A stretch of DNA of 64,000 nucleotides from the NCBI GenBank assembly GCA_030704615.1, contig CM060731.1:56896756-56960755 (forward strand), given 5' to 3'. Below the pieces are notes generated by a model. The model was not told the DNA's origin. It made no database searches and saw nothing but the letters and a program-made list of their open reading frames with translations. How positions within the stretch are numbered: position 1 is the stretch's first letter; each line of letters starts with the position of its first letter. The position numbers and the translations under genes are program-made. This document shows positions 45,009-57,418 of this stretch, piece by piece. The stretch comes from Takakia lepidozioides. Taxonomy: Eukaryota; Streptophyta; Takakiopsida; Takakiales; Takakiaceae.

Positions 45009-47835
45009 GGCCCATAGGTGTACCCTAGCAACGTTGTTGTCTAGCCAGGTTGCAGCCATGAGAGGCCCAAGGCCTCGCCCCAAGAGGGCACATGCCCCAG
45101 AAGGGATTTGGATGTGTCTCCAGCGAGAATGACACAAGTTTTGTTCCAGTTGACCTTGAAACCAGAGGCTTCACAGAAGGCCTCTAAAGTGGCTGAAGTT
45201 CTGTCCAGGTTGGTTTGGCTTGCTTGAAGCATAAGGAAAGTGTTGTCTACATACATGGATTTCCTTATATAGGCAGGCTGGTTTGTTACGTAGTTAGTGA
45301 TTCTAAGACCCAGAATCTGCATGTCTGCTTGTAGCATGTATCCAAGCGTATTGGCAGCAATAATGAAGAGGAAAGGAGCCAGGGGGCAGCCTTGACGCAC
45401 AGATCGATACAGGTTGAATGGCTTTGACACTAAACCGTTGATAATTACCTGCAAGTTGACCCATTCAGCAAAATGCGAACCCATTGACAAAAGAAGGGAG
45501 ACAAACCAATCTTGGCCAGGGTGCCCATCAGGAAAGGCCATTCTACCCTGTCAGACGCTTTCTCGAAGTCTAGAAGGATTAGGGCAATAGCCCGTTGGGT
45601 TTGAAGGGCATACTGGGGAAGCTCTTGTGCAAGAAGAATGTTATCCATGATGTATCTCCCCTTAATAAACCCTGATTGGCTAGATCTAATGATTGAAGGA
45701 AGAAGAGGCTGAAGACGTAGAGCCAGGCTTTTGGCCATAATCTTATATGCAACATTGAGGAGAGTTATGGGCCTATAGTTGCTTAAGTCCGTCATATCTC
45801 TCTTTTTGAAAATCAGGGAGATGACTCCTATGACATGTTTCCCGGCATATGGTTCGCTTGGAAAATGTGGTTGGCCTTGGCCCAAAAATTGAACGAGATG
45901 TCAGTCCACAGGGACTCCATCCATCCCTAGACATTTCCCATCTTTCAGCTTGGATAGGGCCAGTTCAAGCTCCTCTTCCGAGAGAGGCCCTTCCAGTGCC
46001 TCGGCCACAGCCGGCTATGAGAACTGGGGAGTGAGCCAGGCAAGCATTGAGTGTGGCTGTTGTTGCAGGTCTGTCACTTTGAAAGAGGGTCTGAAAGTGG
46101 TTGGCAGTGAATGTAGCCATGGGTTTGGGGTCTGTGAATGACTCCCCCAAGGCCCGGTTAGCTAGTTCAGATATTGTCTGCCCTGCCTTTCTCAGCCTAG
46201 TTTTGCAAAGAATACTTGGACATTTTTTCGCCCTTGGATGACCAATTTATACCTGCTGACAGCTTAAACTTCTGCTTCTGCAGGTCTTGGAAGAATTGCA
46301 GATTTTGTTTTGCTTCCAGGTAGGTATCGAAAGTTTCACAGCGAGGAGATTCCATTCTTCTCTGACAGACTGAGAGACACTTGATGAGTGCCCTTACCCT
46401 CTTTTTTCTAGTGGCTGCAATATCTCTACTCATCTGCTGACTAGCTACCCCCACTGCTTTGAGCTTGGCCATGAGGATGTCTGATGGGTTTTGGGAGACA
46501 GTCCCAGCGTGAGACTAAGCTGTCCGCATGCCTTGTGTGAACTCTAGGATCTGTAGTAGAGAGGCATTCATTTTGTAAAGACCCTTGCCCCTTCGGCGAG
46601 TGTTTGGAATAGCCAAGGAAGCCTCGATGACGGCGTGATCAAAGCCATGGTGGATGGGCTGTTGGGGCAGCATCCGGGACCATTGGATACAATCCATGGA
46701 GGCATAAAATCTGTCCAACCTAGCCATCTAGAGATCCACAAGAACTCTGTTGTTTGACCAAGTGAAGACTGGGCCAGAGGGGGGCATAGGCCCTTGGTTT
46801 GCCACTTCTATTTCCACCAGATTGTGATTGAGGGTGAGGGAGTGCCAGTGTTGTGTCTCTGCCACGTCTGGGTTAAACTGGCCAAGACCGCGCTTGTTAG
46901 TAGAAGACTCAACCATATTGAAGTCCCCTGCCAACACCCAGAAATCTATCTCCTATTCCAAATCCATATTGGTAATTGTGGATTCCTAGAGCTGTGCCCT
47001 CTCTGCTGCCGAGTTTGGAGCATAAATATTAATTAACCCTAGCCGACCTCCTTTGGCTGTCCAGAAGGTCTATGGTACAGAACTGAACTCTGCCTGGAAC
47101 CCATGAGCCTTCCGAGAATATATATTGAAAGAGGGATGGGGAAACTAAGATGGCGGTGCCTCCTCTGGAACCTTCGGAAGTTGGTTTCCAGAGGGAGTTG
47201 GCCCGTGGCCAAAGATTATCTGAGAGAGAAGCAATTTTCCCCAGATCAAGTTTGTGTTCTTGTAGGAAGAGAATTGCTTCTTTTCGAAGGTAGGGGGATA
47301 GAAAATTCTTAACGGTAGCGTGCTTTGGGGAAGCACTATCCCCCCTCAGGCCCCTAATGTTCCAAGAGGCCATGTCAATCAACATGGGCCCGGTGGAAGG
47401 CAAGGCTGAGATGATCAATCTCATTTGATGGCCTCTGACTTAGACAATTGAATTTAACCCGCTTATCGAAAGGGAGGAGGCTGTTTACCCAGATATAGGG
47501 GCTGGGAGGTGAGGGAGGTCTGCTCGAAATTTGAACCATGATGAGGTGGGAGATGTCCGACTGGGAATTTGAGAGGATCTGATTTGGGTGAGGGGGGGTG
47601 CCAAAAATAGTGGGATTTGGGGGAAGTTTTTTTAAAAAGGTTGAGTTACGTGTGCTAAGGATGAGAGGGTCATTGAGGTCAGAGAGGAGAGGGAGGTCTG
47701 AGGGGGATGTACCTGCAGGCAGGCTTATAGCCGGGAGGGTTTTCCTGGCGGATTGCCTAGCAGCGGCAGACAGGCAAATACATAGAACCCAACATCTCTT
47801 CCTATCCTTGGAGCTGCTTCTTGGCAAAGGTTAAG
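45009..47835 (-). mobile_element. LINE retrotransposon, 5' portion (ORF1 tail, endonuclease, most of RT), inverted
   Basis: Minus strand. An ORF1 remnant ends at 47375. ORF2 starts near 47391 with an AP-endonuclease domain: MASWNIRGLRGD, FLQEHKLD, then LAGDFNMVES, FTWSNNR and LDRFYAS. The reverse transcriptase follows at 45890-45050: NYRPITLLNVAYKIMAK, FIKGRYIMDN, LLDFEKASDRV, GCPLAPFLFI. The catalytic YxDD is replaced by YVDN (in MYVDNTFLML). In-frame stops and shifts lie near 47029, 46730, 46510 and 45490. The frame runs up to the CACTA terminus at 45009 and is cut there. The missing C-terminal part is found on the plus strand from 49165. Non-functional. Confidence 0.85.
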
Positions 47836-48280
47836 GAACAACTTTTCTCTATCCGAAACCAACAGGGCAAGGCCAGCCATGTCTACGCCGTGTTTCACAT
47901 GGACCAACAACAGATCGGGTGCTGATATCAACATGGCCAAACTCGATAGGTTGTACATGTCCCCTGGGATCTCTCCATGGGCTTCAATGCAGCCGCAAGA
48001 GTTCATATACAAAGAGTTTGACCATGCAAGCATTTCCTGCCAAATCAATATTCCAAACCTGCCAAAAGGGGCAAAGGCTGGTTCAAGTTAAACACTTCTC
48101 TTCTTCCCTTTCCACCATTCAGGATTGCTTTGGAAACAACCTGGAAATCTGCTGGGAGTGATATTTCATGCCCAATTGCTAGGTTTCAACAAAGCTCTCT
48201 CAAACTGGCTAGATTGTGTTCCAGCACTTACTCTCTGGGATTCTATTTTATTTTGTGGAGCTTGAATCCCCAATGGTAGT
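47836..48280 (+). mobile_element. second LINE fragment (end of endonuclease domain)
   Basis: Plus strand frame with FTWTNNRSGADINMAKLDRLY, then KEFDHASISCQINIP. This is the same part of the endonuclease domain as in the minus-strand LINE at 46.5-46.8 kb but clearly a different copy. The 3' limit, near the start of the CACTA-like half B, is approximate. Confidence 0.75.
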
Positions 48281-48284
48281 TCTT

Positions 48285-49164
48285 TCACTACACTAGTGGT
48301 ATGTGTTCATCTGGTCATGTTCATAATCACTTGCACGCCACTGTAATAGTGGTATAATTTAAAACTGTAAGAGTAGCCAAATACACACAATTGCCTCCAA
48401 TACTACTCCTATAGTGGTATAAGTAATCACCTATATATTATTGTATTAGTAGTAAGAATTCCTCCAGTGATATTCCTAATCACTTACACACCACTCTGTG
48501 AGTAATCATTCCAATCCATAGTTCTCACTCAAAGAGACACCATGGATGATTCAAGCAGCTTACATACCACTATGTGGGTAATCATTCTAATGACATGCTG
48601 AGAGATGTCATCCACTCACATATCCACGGTTTGAGTGATATTGTATATTCTCAGTTTTCATAGAATGACTCTGTGAGTCATTTCGCGATCACTCAACAAG
48701 TGGTTTCGGAAATCATTGAATTTTTCACTCCATCATTTTGTAGCACCGACACATGACACGCGTCCATGCTGCCACGTGTCAACATAATCTCCAATATCAT
48801 CCATGGACCACCGACTTCCACGTGTCCACTGGAAAACGGAAGTGGTTACTTTACCACTATGACACGTCAGTTTACCACTGTGACATGTCAGAAGTGGTTG
48901 GTTTACCTCAGTGACACGTCACAATGGTGAGTTTACACGTCACAGTGGTTAATTTACCACTGTGACATGTCAGCGAACAGGTGGACCCGGATGTGAGTGG
49001 TTCAAACCATTGTCCTTAACCACTGATGCCACGTAATGTCTTTTACCACTCACTTGTCCTAATCCACTGGTTCTTCATCACTTTGGGGCCAGAGTGGTTT
49101 AGTGTCTTTTACCACTCAAAATGAGTGGTTAACAGAGTGGTTATTCCACGTTTTCCTTCTAGTG
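48285..49164 (+). mobile_element. CACTA-like element, half B (terminus at 49164)
   Basis: Starts near CACTACACTAGTGG (48286). Rich in GAGTGGT, ACCACTG and GTGACACGTCA motifs in both orientations, and ends ACGTTTTCCTTCTAGTG at 49164, matching the terminus of half A. Immediately after comes CGGGCTTGATATC, which continues the LINE frame. No transposase gene. Confidence 0.7.
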
Positions 49165-51092
49165 CGGGCTTGATATCACTGATGAGCAACGATTTGCACC
49201 CATTTTATCCAAGATCAAAAGAAACCTCACTTTTGGGGCTCTACGTTCCTCTCAATCACAGGTCGGGCACTTGTAGCCAACCAGATTGTCTCAGCTGGCC
49301 TGTGGTTCTACGCAGCATCCTGGCATCCTTCCAAAAGGCAAGTCTGTGAGTACAAAGCCTTATTGCGAAATTTTGTATGGGGAGCTAACAAAGCAGGCCA
49401 AAAGGTCAGGCCACAGGTCTCCTGGAGACAGATCTGCCAGCCAAAAAAACTGGGAGGACTAGGGGTTCTGGACCCAGAGACCCAGATCACAACCCTCCTC
49501 GGAAAGTGGCTGTCAATATTCTTAGGCCCAGAAGGAGGCTGGTAGAAGTTTTTGGTGGTAGGAAATCTGATGATGGCAAGCCCCGCACCCCTCCATTCGT
49601 TGGTTCATACAGGGATTCAAGCACAAAATGGTGGGATCGTCCCTATGGAACGTCATCTGGAAAGCTTGGGCTGCACTCAGACCATTTCTCCGCAAAAAAG
49701 AGCCAGAATCTTACGAGGAAACCCTCCGCCAACACCTATTCTTGAACACCAACGTGTCCACACCAATAGAGAAATCGATGGCAAAAAAATGGTATGCCTG
49801 GGACAACACGGGCATCAGTCAACTAAAACACTTGTGGTCGTCTGCAGGCTTCCTGCATATTGACACAATTAGCCCTATACTGGGGTCAACAGAGCCAAGG
49901 CGGGGCTTTAGACGGTCATAAATTCTATACCTCACACCTGGACCGCGACTCTGCAGGTGGGACCTATGACCCCCTCCACGAACTTTTGGACATTGGGAGT
50001 CATAAACAACAGACTCACCATCCTATTGGTGCTTTATGTCACAGACACCCACTTCTCAGGCTTCGCTTTTCATATCAACCCCGAAACTCTAGCTCTGATC
50101 TTGGTTTTTCTCAATCCCAAACCCTCTTCCCTCGTTTCAATCATACCCCGGTGAGAATATGAAATTGGTCATCTAAGTTCAAAGAGTTTGATCCCCAACC
50201 ACCTCTTACCGTACCTATCATGTCCTGGGTTGCTGCATCCACATTTGTGTGGATCCTAGGAAGACCTCTGGCCGACCTCCAGTTGGACCCCAAAGAATGG
50301 GAATGGGCATTTGGTCGCACTGCATCCCCCCTTCTTACCTACACCCCCAAGAAGGCATATAGGGCTCTTAACATCCAGCCATCCTTCTCCACTAAGGCCC
50401 TCTCCACTAGACCTGTTACTTAATTACAACAAAATAGCCAGGGCCCGATCCTTTCCATGTCCGGTCTTTGAGACACTTCGCGCATCTACGCTGTGGCACT
50501 TATGGCATGCTAGATGTAAAAAGACCTTTAGCAAGGAGACAATCAGTACCTCCGCTTTGTTGACAATGGTGTACAAAGACCTTTTAACGGAGTCGAAAAA
50601 AGCTTGGGAAAAATGTGTTGCAGATTGTCACAGGACCCCCAGGCAGGCGCCAACAATCCATGCCACATTCAGAGCGACGTGGGCTTGCCATGGCATCATT
50701 TGTCAAAGCGACGAGCAGGAACATTGTGTTTGGAACGCTCTCCCCCCTCAGTGCTGGAGAGACCTCAGAGCTCCACTCCACGGCCTCGCCAGAATTTGAG
50801 AGAGACGGGAACTGGAAACATGTCAAGCACCCCGCCACTACTTCCAGGCTAAATTTCCGTTAAAGCGTAGCTGTAGATTAGCTCCTCGGTAATCTCAGCT
50901 GCAGGCTTAGACATTTTTTGGAAGTCTCTCGGACAGGGCTAGGTTGTTTCGAGAGGTCTTTCTCGCGCTAAGCACATTGTTGCACTTTAGCGGCAGGTAT
51001 TTGATGTGTGTAGCCCTCATGGTGCAAAAATGGGGCTTTATTTTTTTCCCCACAATCTTGGAATAAATGGAGTATTTAAGAGAAAAAAAAAG
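49165..51092 (+). mobile_element. LINE 3' portion (C-terminal part of ORF2 and 3' UTR)
   Basis: Begins with frame LDITDEQRFAPILSKIKRN. Further frame pieces follow with LRNFVWGANKAGQKV and KKLGGLGVLDPET, standard for the region after the RT domain, and a C-terminal part near 50480-50680 (LWHARCKKTF). Frameshifts occur near 49230, 49500 and later. The element ends in a T-rich/AATAAATGG region with an A run at about 51083-51092. It reads as the missing 3' part of the LINE that stops at 45009, in opposite orientation. Confidence 0.8.
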
Positions 51093-51479
51093 ATTGAAAA
51101 TATTCCATCTTCCATTTCAAAATTTTAGGTAGTAACTATTGAGGGCCCAGCCCCAAAAGGGGGCTGTAGCTACAAGGCGAAGTGGCTCTTAGTTACGCTG
51201 GCTTCGGCCGGAGTCTTTTCTCTCTCTAGTAACTATTAATTCAAATAAATTATAAATGACACTAGTAAGTTTAGCATACAATATCTTACATCATATAGAT
51301 GTAATATATATAAATTATAAATTTATGTTTTATCTATGTAGATGGCAGGGCCTAAATGTATTTCACGCCTTGTTATGCGTCCTTGCAACTCTGCTCCGGC
51401 TTGCAGAGATCCGGCATCTAGAATGTGCTCAAGGCATATGGAAAATAGGGTGGAGCATGATGCATTATTAACCACCGTC

Positions 51480-52890
51480 TCCTTGCAAATCTTTCTAAGC
51501 TCACAAGCAATAGCGCTGTCCTTGTCTTCAATAGATGTGGAGGCTTCCAGGGAGCAGACTTTGAATAAGACTGTTCTCAAAACATGCACTTGAGAGAAAG
51601 AGTAATTTAGAAAGATATGCATTAGTGTAGCCTGTGGGGCTAGACCATTTTGGGACAGACCAGAAAAGGCAGTCAGGGGTACGGGTGTCGATAGCAGCAG
51701 CAGACATGATCGGGGGACATGACGTCCTACAGACTTTGCAGATGTTGCAGCGTGCGTTCGAAGCCGAGAATAACACTATTCTTGCCAATTCGCAGTGCAA
51801 GGTAACTACTGGATTTATTCTTGCATCTCCCTTTTTTTTTGTTGCTCCCTCATGTGCACTTCTTTGGCATTTTGACTGTGACTTCATTCAGTTGTGCTAC
51901 CCCTATGTTGCTGAGTGTGCTCTGTTCAATAGTACTCATGTGGTTTCTTGTGGGTTTTGAGGTAACACTTGGCACCGGGTGTGATTATCCTCTTTGATTG
52001 TTTAGTCTATCAGCCACACTTGCTCTCACATAGTATAGTGTGACGATGCATATGAGAAAACATTTACATGAGTTCAAGGGACACATGAACTCACGATATT
52101 GGCGCAATGGGGCTGTGGTCGAAATTTTGACAACTGGTCTTTGGGTCTCGAAGGGATTTTGGTACTGGGAGCAGATGGACGCGTACATACCTTCCTAGAA
52201 CATCGCTGTACTTAACGATTGTGGGAAACCAGCTTGAGTCCATAAGGTTTAGAAACAATGATGCCACTAATATCTTTTGAACAACTGACTACTGAGAGTG
52301 GGGAAGTTGATTCCAGAGCATAAAGCTCAAAGCTTGCACACAAGGAGAGGTTATCTTTTTGGAGGCATTGTGACTTTTATTTGCTCTCATCCAGTCTGGT
52401 GTAAAAAGATGGGACATTCATCAATGACGATGCCCAATTATGAAGTATACAATCTATATTCACAAGGATCGCCCCAAGTCTATATTTGATCCTTGATCAG
52501 GTCAAAGATTTAATAAGATCAGAAGTGAACTATCCCTTACCCAAAGTGTTCTGTTACCCAAGTGTGGGCTAATAACTCCAAGAATCTTTGGGGGAGCCAA
52601 AACAAATGACTTGGTGACGTCAGGAGCAAGCATTATGTCGCTTTACCCCCAAGGCTATCGCCTCATGTTTGGAGTTTGGCCAGTGGACATCTTGTAACGA
52701 CCAAGCATCCAACCTCCCCGGGCAAGTTTAAAGATTTGGGGCTTGTGCCCTAACCACTGGCCATCTGCTGGATGCTAAGAATTTCTAAGACCAAATTATG
52801 TGTGAAGTAATTGATGGGGTGCATACAAGAGCAAAGCAGAAATTCCCCATGTAGACTCTATTGAGAATGATGATGTTTTTTAGGATGCCA
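51480..52890 (+). repeat. segmental duplication, second copy (partner 21.94-23.35 kb)
   Basis: Colinear with the downstream half of the cysteine-rich peptide locus. Includes an intron block (51495-51535), the 3' part of the last exon and about 900 bp of downstream sequence. Insertions and substitutions differ between copies, for example an extra block before the exon at 51620-51840. Confidence 0.85.
51874..51960 (+). pseudogene. truncated last exon of the cysteine-rich peptide gene
   Basis: Frame DCDFIQLCYPYVAEC continues to Cys-Gly-Phe and TGA at 51958-51960, with one amino-acid change (His to Tyr) relative to 22266-22426 in the shared part. The first four cysteines are missing and replaced by unrelated sequence, so no acceptor or signal peptide is preserved. 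The frame stays open into unrelated upstream sequence from 51634. Confidence 0.75.
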
Positions 52891-53099
52891 GCTAGTGCCA
52901 AGTTTTTGTTTCTCGGCAAGACAGAAGGCCACGTCGACAAGTTCTAGCTAAACCCTAATATATTTAGCCAAAAAATCACATTATTTTTAGCCAAATAACT
53001 ATATTGTTAATAGTTGAATTATTGAAGGGGAAGAAGAGTTAAATCTCAAAGGGTGTCATACGGCCTCAACAGTCAACCATGACCAAGAAGAAAAACCCT
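52891..53099. other. AT-rich spacer
   Basis: Nothing recognised. Confidence 0.4.
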
Positions 53100-53870
53100 A
53101 ACATATATATTTTAAATTTATTCTAATGATCCCTTAGAGCCAATGTAAGGATATCTTAAATTGGAAAATTCATAGAGTGGGAAAACAAATCGTTCAACCA
53201 TGACGAAGAAGATAAACCTTAACATACTTTTTACATTTATTCTAACAATCCCTTAATATCCTTAGAGCCAATGTAAGGATTTGTTAGATTGGGAAAATAG
53301 AACAAGCTAAATTGCTATTTAAGTTCGTTCTAAGGATCCCTGAGAGCCGCTCTAAGCCACTCTAAGGATTTCATACAGCGGGAAAACATAAATAGCTAAA
53401 TTGCTATTTATGTTCGCTCTAAGAATCCTTTAGAGCCGCTCTAGGGGTTTTTAAGAGTGGAAAAACAGAAAAAACTAATTTGCTATTTACATTCGATCTA
53501 AGTATTACTTAGAGTAAGAAAATTTAAAGAAAAAAAATTGCTATTTTCATTCGCTCTAAGGATCCCTTAGAGCCGCTCTAAGCCGCTCTAGGATTTTCTA
53601 CAGCGGGGAAACAAAAAAAGCTAAATTGCTATTTGTATTTGCTTAGAGCCGCTCTAAGGATTTATTAGAGCGGAAAAACCAAAAAAATCGAAATGGCTAT
53701 TCACATTTTATCCAGGCATTACTTAGAGCAAGAAAACAGAATAAACTATATTGCTTTTTGCAATCGCTCCTTAGAGCCGCTTTGAGCCGCTCTAACGATT
53801 TTTTAGAGTGATTAAAAACAACACATTCACTCTAAGAGTTTCTTAGAATCACTCTAATGATTTTTTATTG
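53100..53870. repeat. palindromic tandem repeats, TTAGAGCCGCTCTAA family
   Basis: Units of about 100-130 bp contain CTAAATTGCTATTT, TTCGCTCTAAGGATCCCTTAGAG and the palindrome TTAGAG-CCG-CTCTAA, for example around 53345, 53435, 53570 and 53645. Early copies (53100-53290) are more diverged. No coding capacity. Confidence 0.85.
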
Positions 53871-54850
53871 CTGATTGAATTGGTATATCAGATTTACGAT
53901 CAGTATTATACATGTCATATTTGATGTATACATATGGATATATACACATTATACAATATACGAATATGAACTCCTATATCAGATTGGACTGGTTTCAACC
54001 CTGGTTTTCAAAAAAGAAAAAAAATTGTATAGGGATTCATACCCTTATAGCTATCAATTATAGCATACAAAATTATGGCCCAAAGGCCTTAAAGATTAAC
54101 CATAAAGGTTAATAAAATTGGAGATTTTGAAATATAATGTGATAAATAATTTGATTGAATGGATTTTGAGTTTATTGAAATGATGAAGTCTGAGGTTGAA
54201 AACATGATATAATATAGTATTATACATTATAAATTATATATTAATTCCAATTAAAATATTCATACATATTATATTATTATATAATAAATTTTAAAATTAA
54301 TACAAGTTAATAAAAATTTAAATTAAATTCGTTAATATAAATAGTATATTTGAAGTTTTTGAGATGTAATATGATAGGTAACTTGATTTATTAGATTTAA
54401 ATTGGAATGATGAATCTGACATTGAAAGCTTGATATAAATTGATAATATATCAATTTTTATAATACATAATATACATCACTCTGTTTAAATAAATAAATA
54501 ATATTATTCCTTTAAATAAATATTTTTGTATGTTCATTAATATAAATATTTTGAAATATAAAAATGTAATGATAAGATGATATGAATAAATAATTATGGA
54601 GTAAGTAAAAATAACACATAATTGTAACTGATAATGATTGATTTATGATAATAGATGGAATGATAATTGACTGGTTGATGGATAGAATGATAGTTTGATT
54701 TATGTAGCGACGTCGTTAGATTATAGCTAGATTTTAAATATATTTACTTATTATTTTTATTTAATATAATATAAATATTCATTTTTCATATATTTATTTA
54801 TACTATATATATAATTCTGATTATAATTAAATATGTATATTATTGTATAT
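53871..54850. other. extremely AT-rich stretch
   Basis: Mostly A and T with short dinucleotide runs; no coding or repeat structure I can name. Confidence 0.6.
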
Positions 54851-54861
54851 ACTATATTGAT

Positions 54862-55414
54862 GTCATGCTTAAACTAGAAGAAGCGCGAGCAAGAAGACTG
54901 GGTCTTCGGAAAATTCTATGTCCATGCAATGCCTGTCATGGTGGGAATTGGCAAACCATTGGCCGGGCTAAGCGTCATCTGCTTCTGAACTTGCGAGATC
55001 CTAACTTACGAGAACTCCCGGTGCATCTCTCTGGATTCTCTTCCCTTTGCAGATGCATACTTTGAAATTATAAGAAACAGTTCAAATTCCTAGTCAGGTG
55101 GAGCAAGTTTTTTTCTCGGATGAAAAATGTTCATGAGGGAACTGGAAGGTGGTCCTTCACAAGGACCCTCGATCCCGCAAGTGGTTCACGATATTACAGA
55201 AGTGGCACTGGGTGAGGGAGACACTTATGTAGGCATGGTGCTTCCTGAAATTCCTCATAACATCATGACTGAGCCTGCTGTTTGTGTTCCTTTGAGTGAG
55301 GCAGATGAATTGGCCATTGCCAACTTGAACGCACCTTCAAGGCAGAGGCGAAATGGTAGATGGCGGAGGCAAGCTCCACATGGGAGGTACCAGGCCAGTT
55401 GTGTTATGGCCTAG
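54862..55414 (+). pseudogene. possible CACTA transposase-associated domain fragment plus ORF
   Basis: The frame at 54865-55065 has ILCPCNACHGGNWQTIGRAK followed by RHLLLN, a CPCxxC...H pattern similar to the transposase-associated zinc finger of CACTA (EnSpm) proteins, read from memory. A second frame (55127-55414) with PSQGPSIPQVVHD and RQRRNGRWRRQ may belong to the same element. Nothing else of a transposase is visible and the surroundings are AT-rich. Confidence 0.4.
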
Positions 55415-56025
55415 AGTTGGTTTCTGCTATTGCATGTATTTTTCCAGGGTTTAGACTTGATAAAGCATGGTACCTTGCATGGGTGGGAGTGACTGAGCTA
55501 TTGGGGTGGGCAGAATTCTGACAAACACACTTTCATTTGTGACAGTGAACCCTAAACAGTCATGAAGTTGTGGCATGAATACTTTTCTGACCCTAGTCAA
55601 TGGTGGCCCAATTGTGGCAAAAAGGTGAATGCCTGTTGGATTACAAGGAGTAGCAGATGCAATTGAGCATAAGAACTAGAGTGAGAAGTTGAGTTGGGTG
55701 TTTCCTAGAACAAATGTAGGCTGTTATTGTCAGCTGCTACCAGCAAGGCAAGGATGTATGCATAATTTGTGCAGAGGCATTGATAGCTGAAGGAGCAGGG
55801 ATAGAGTGTGAGTCCAGATTCATCCAAGAGGGCCACATTTCAAGCACAACATTGCCTATGATTCCTTGTGGAAGGATAGCTACAAGAAACCTACATGGGT
55901 AGATGGTCAATATCATATACACTATAGATTATGATGTACTATTCAAGTGGCATAATCACAATGTAATGAATTTTGATGATTTCTTGGAAATATAAGATAG
56001 TGTTTTTGGTAGTGTGTCAAATATG
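55415..56025. other. non-coding stretch
   Basis: Nothing recognised. Confidence 0.4.
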
Positions 56026-56029
56026 TTAG

Positions 56030-57150
56030 AAGAAAAAAAATTAAAAAAAAAATTAAAAAAATAAAAACGAAAAAGAAAGAACGAAGAGAAAAAATGAAGA
56101 GAAAAAATGAAGAGAAAAAGAAGGGAAACTTCTATTTCGATGAGCAACTCACACAGAAATACAAAGAACAAAGATAAAAAAAAAACATAAACAAAGATAG
56201 AAAGTGAAAGAAAAAAACAAATGAAGGCTACTCAGAAGAACTAGGAGATTTCTATTTTGCCACAGAACCGAAAGAATAAAGAAACATAAACAAACAACAG
56301 AAGCAAAGAAGAAAGACAAATGAAGAGGAAAGAAACAAAACGAAAGAGAAAGAACGAAGAGAAAGAAAGAATGGAAAGTTTTATGTTGTTGTACAATTCA
56401 CACAGAAATACAAAGAACAGAGATCGGAAAGAAACATAAACAAAGAACAGAAAGCGAAGGAAAAAAACAAATGAAGGCTACTCAAAACTACAACTAGGAG
56501 ACAATTCGTTTAGCCACAACATAAACAAACAACAAAAACAAAGAAGAAACACAAACAAGGAGGAAAAAAAACAAAATGAAAAAGAATGAATAGACAGTTC
56601 TATTCCGCTGAATAACTCACACATAAATACAAAGAACAGAGATAAGGAAGAAACATAAACAAAGAACAGAAAGTGAAAGAAAAAAACAAATGAAGGTTAC
56701 TGAGAAGAACTAAGAGACAGTTCTAATTTGCCACAGAACCGAAAGAACAAATAAACATAAACAAATAACAGAAGCAAAAAAGAAACACAAATGATGACAA
56801 AAAAGCAGAACTCAGAGACAATTCTATTCTATACAAAAACTTGCTTGCAGAAGAAAGCGAAGGAAATGATCCTCGTTCTGCATACTTATAGAGTTTTCAA
56901 AGAAAAAAAGACAACAGAATGAAAGAGAAAAATGAAGAGAAAGTTCTATTCTATCGAAAAACTCACACAGAAAGACAAAGAATAGAGATTAGAAAGAAAC
57001 ATAAACAGAGAACCAAAAGTGAAGAACAAAGACAAATGAAACTATTAAAAAGAACTAAAAAACATTGTCAAAGAACCAAAAGGACAGAGAAACATAAACA
57101 AGTAACAGAAACAAGAGAAGAAAATGATCATCGTTTTCTATACTTATAGG
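56030..57150 (+). repeat. A/G-rich tandem repeats, about 220-250 bp unit
   Basis: Blocks AACATAAACAAAGAACAGAA, ACAAATGAAGG-TACT and AACTCACACAGAAATACAAAG recur with periods of about 249 and 219 bp (anchor at about 56225, 56474, 56693). The open frame at 56919-57149 is a by-product of the A-rich repeat. Confidence 0.8.
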
Positions 57151-57418
57151 GGAAAAAATGAGGTACAGTTTAAAAAGAATGAATGAAAAATAAAATAATT
57201 GGATGAAAACATAATGAAAATTTTCTATTTATTAACATTATCCCACACACTAGATACTAATTTATGAAGGTTTATTTAAAGGATGTTGATGTATTACAAA
57301 TAGTTGTATGAACGTTTATTGAAGGCAAAATCTTTGTTTTAATTGTAATAAATGGTGTCACCTACAAATAAATAGTACATGTGATTCTTAAAGTTGATAT
57401 ATTTATTATAGTTTCCCC
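57151..57418. other. AT-rich spacer
   Basis: Nothing recognised. A related sequence (AAGGTTTATTT-AAGGATGT then GTATTACAAAT) occurs at about 57265-57305 and 59923-59960, bracketing the palindromic array. Confidence 0.5.

Noticed and set aside
56919-57149. Lys/Glu-rich 76-codon frame
   Set aside because: It is produced by the A/G-rich tandem repeat and ends with it.
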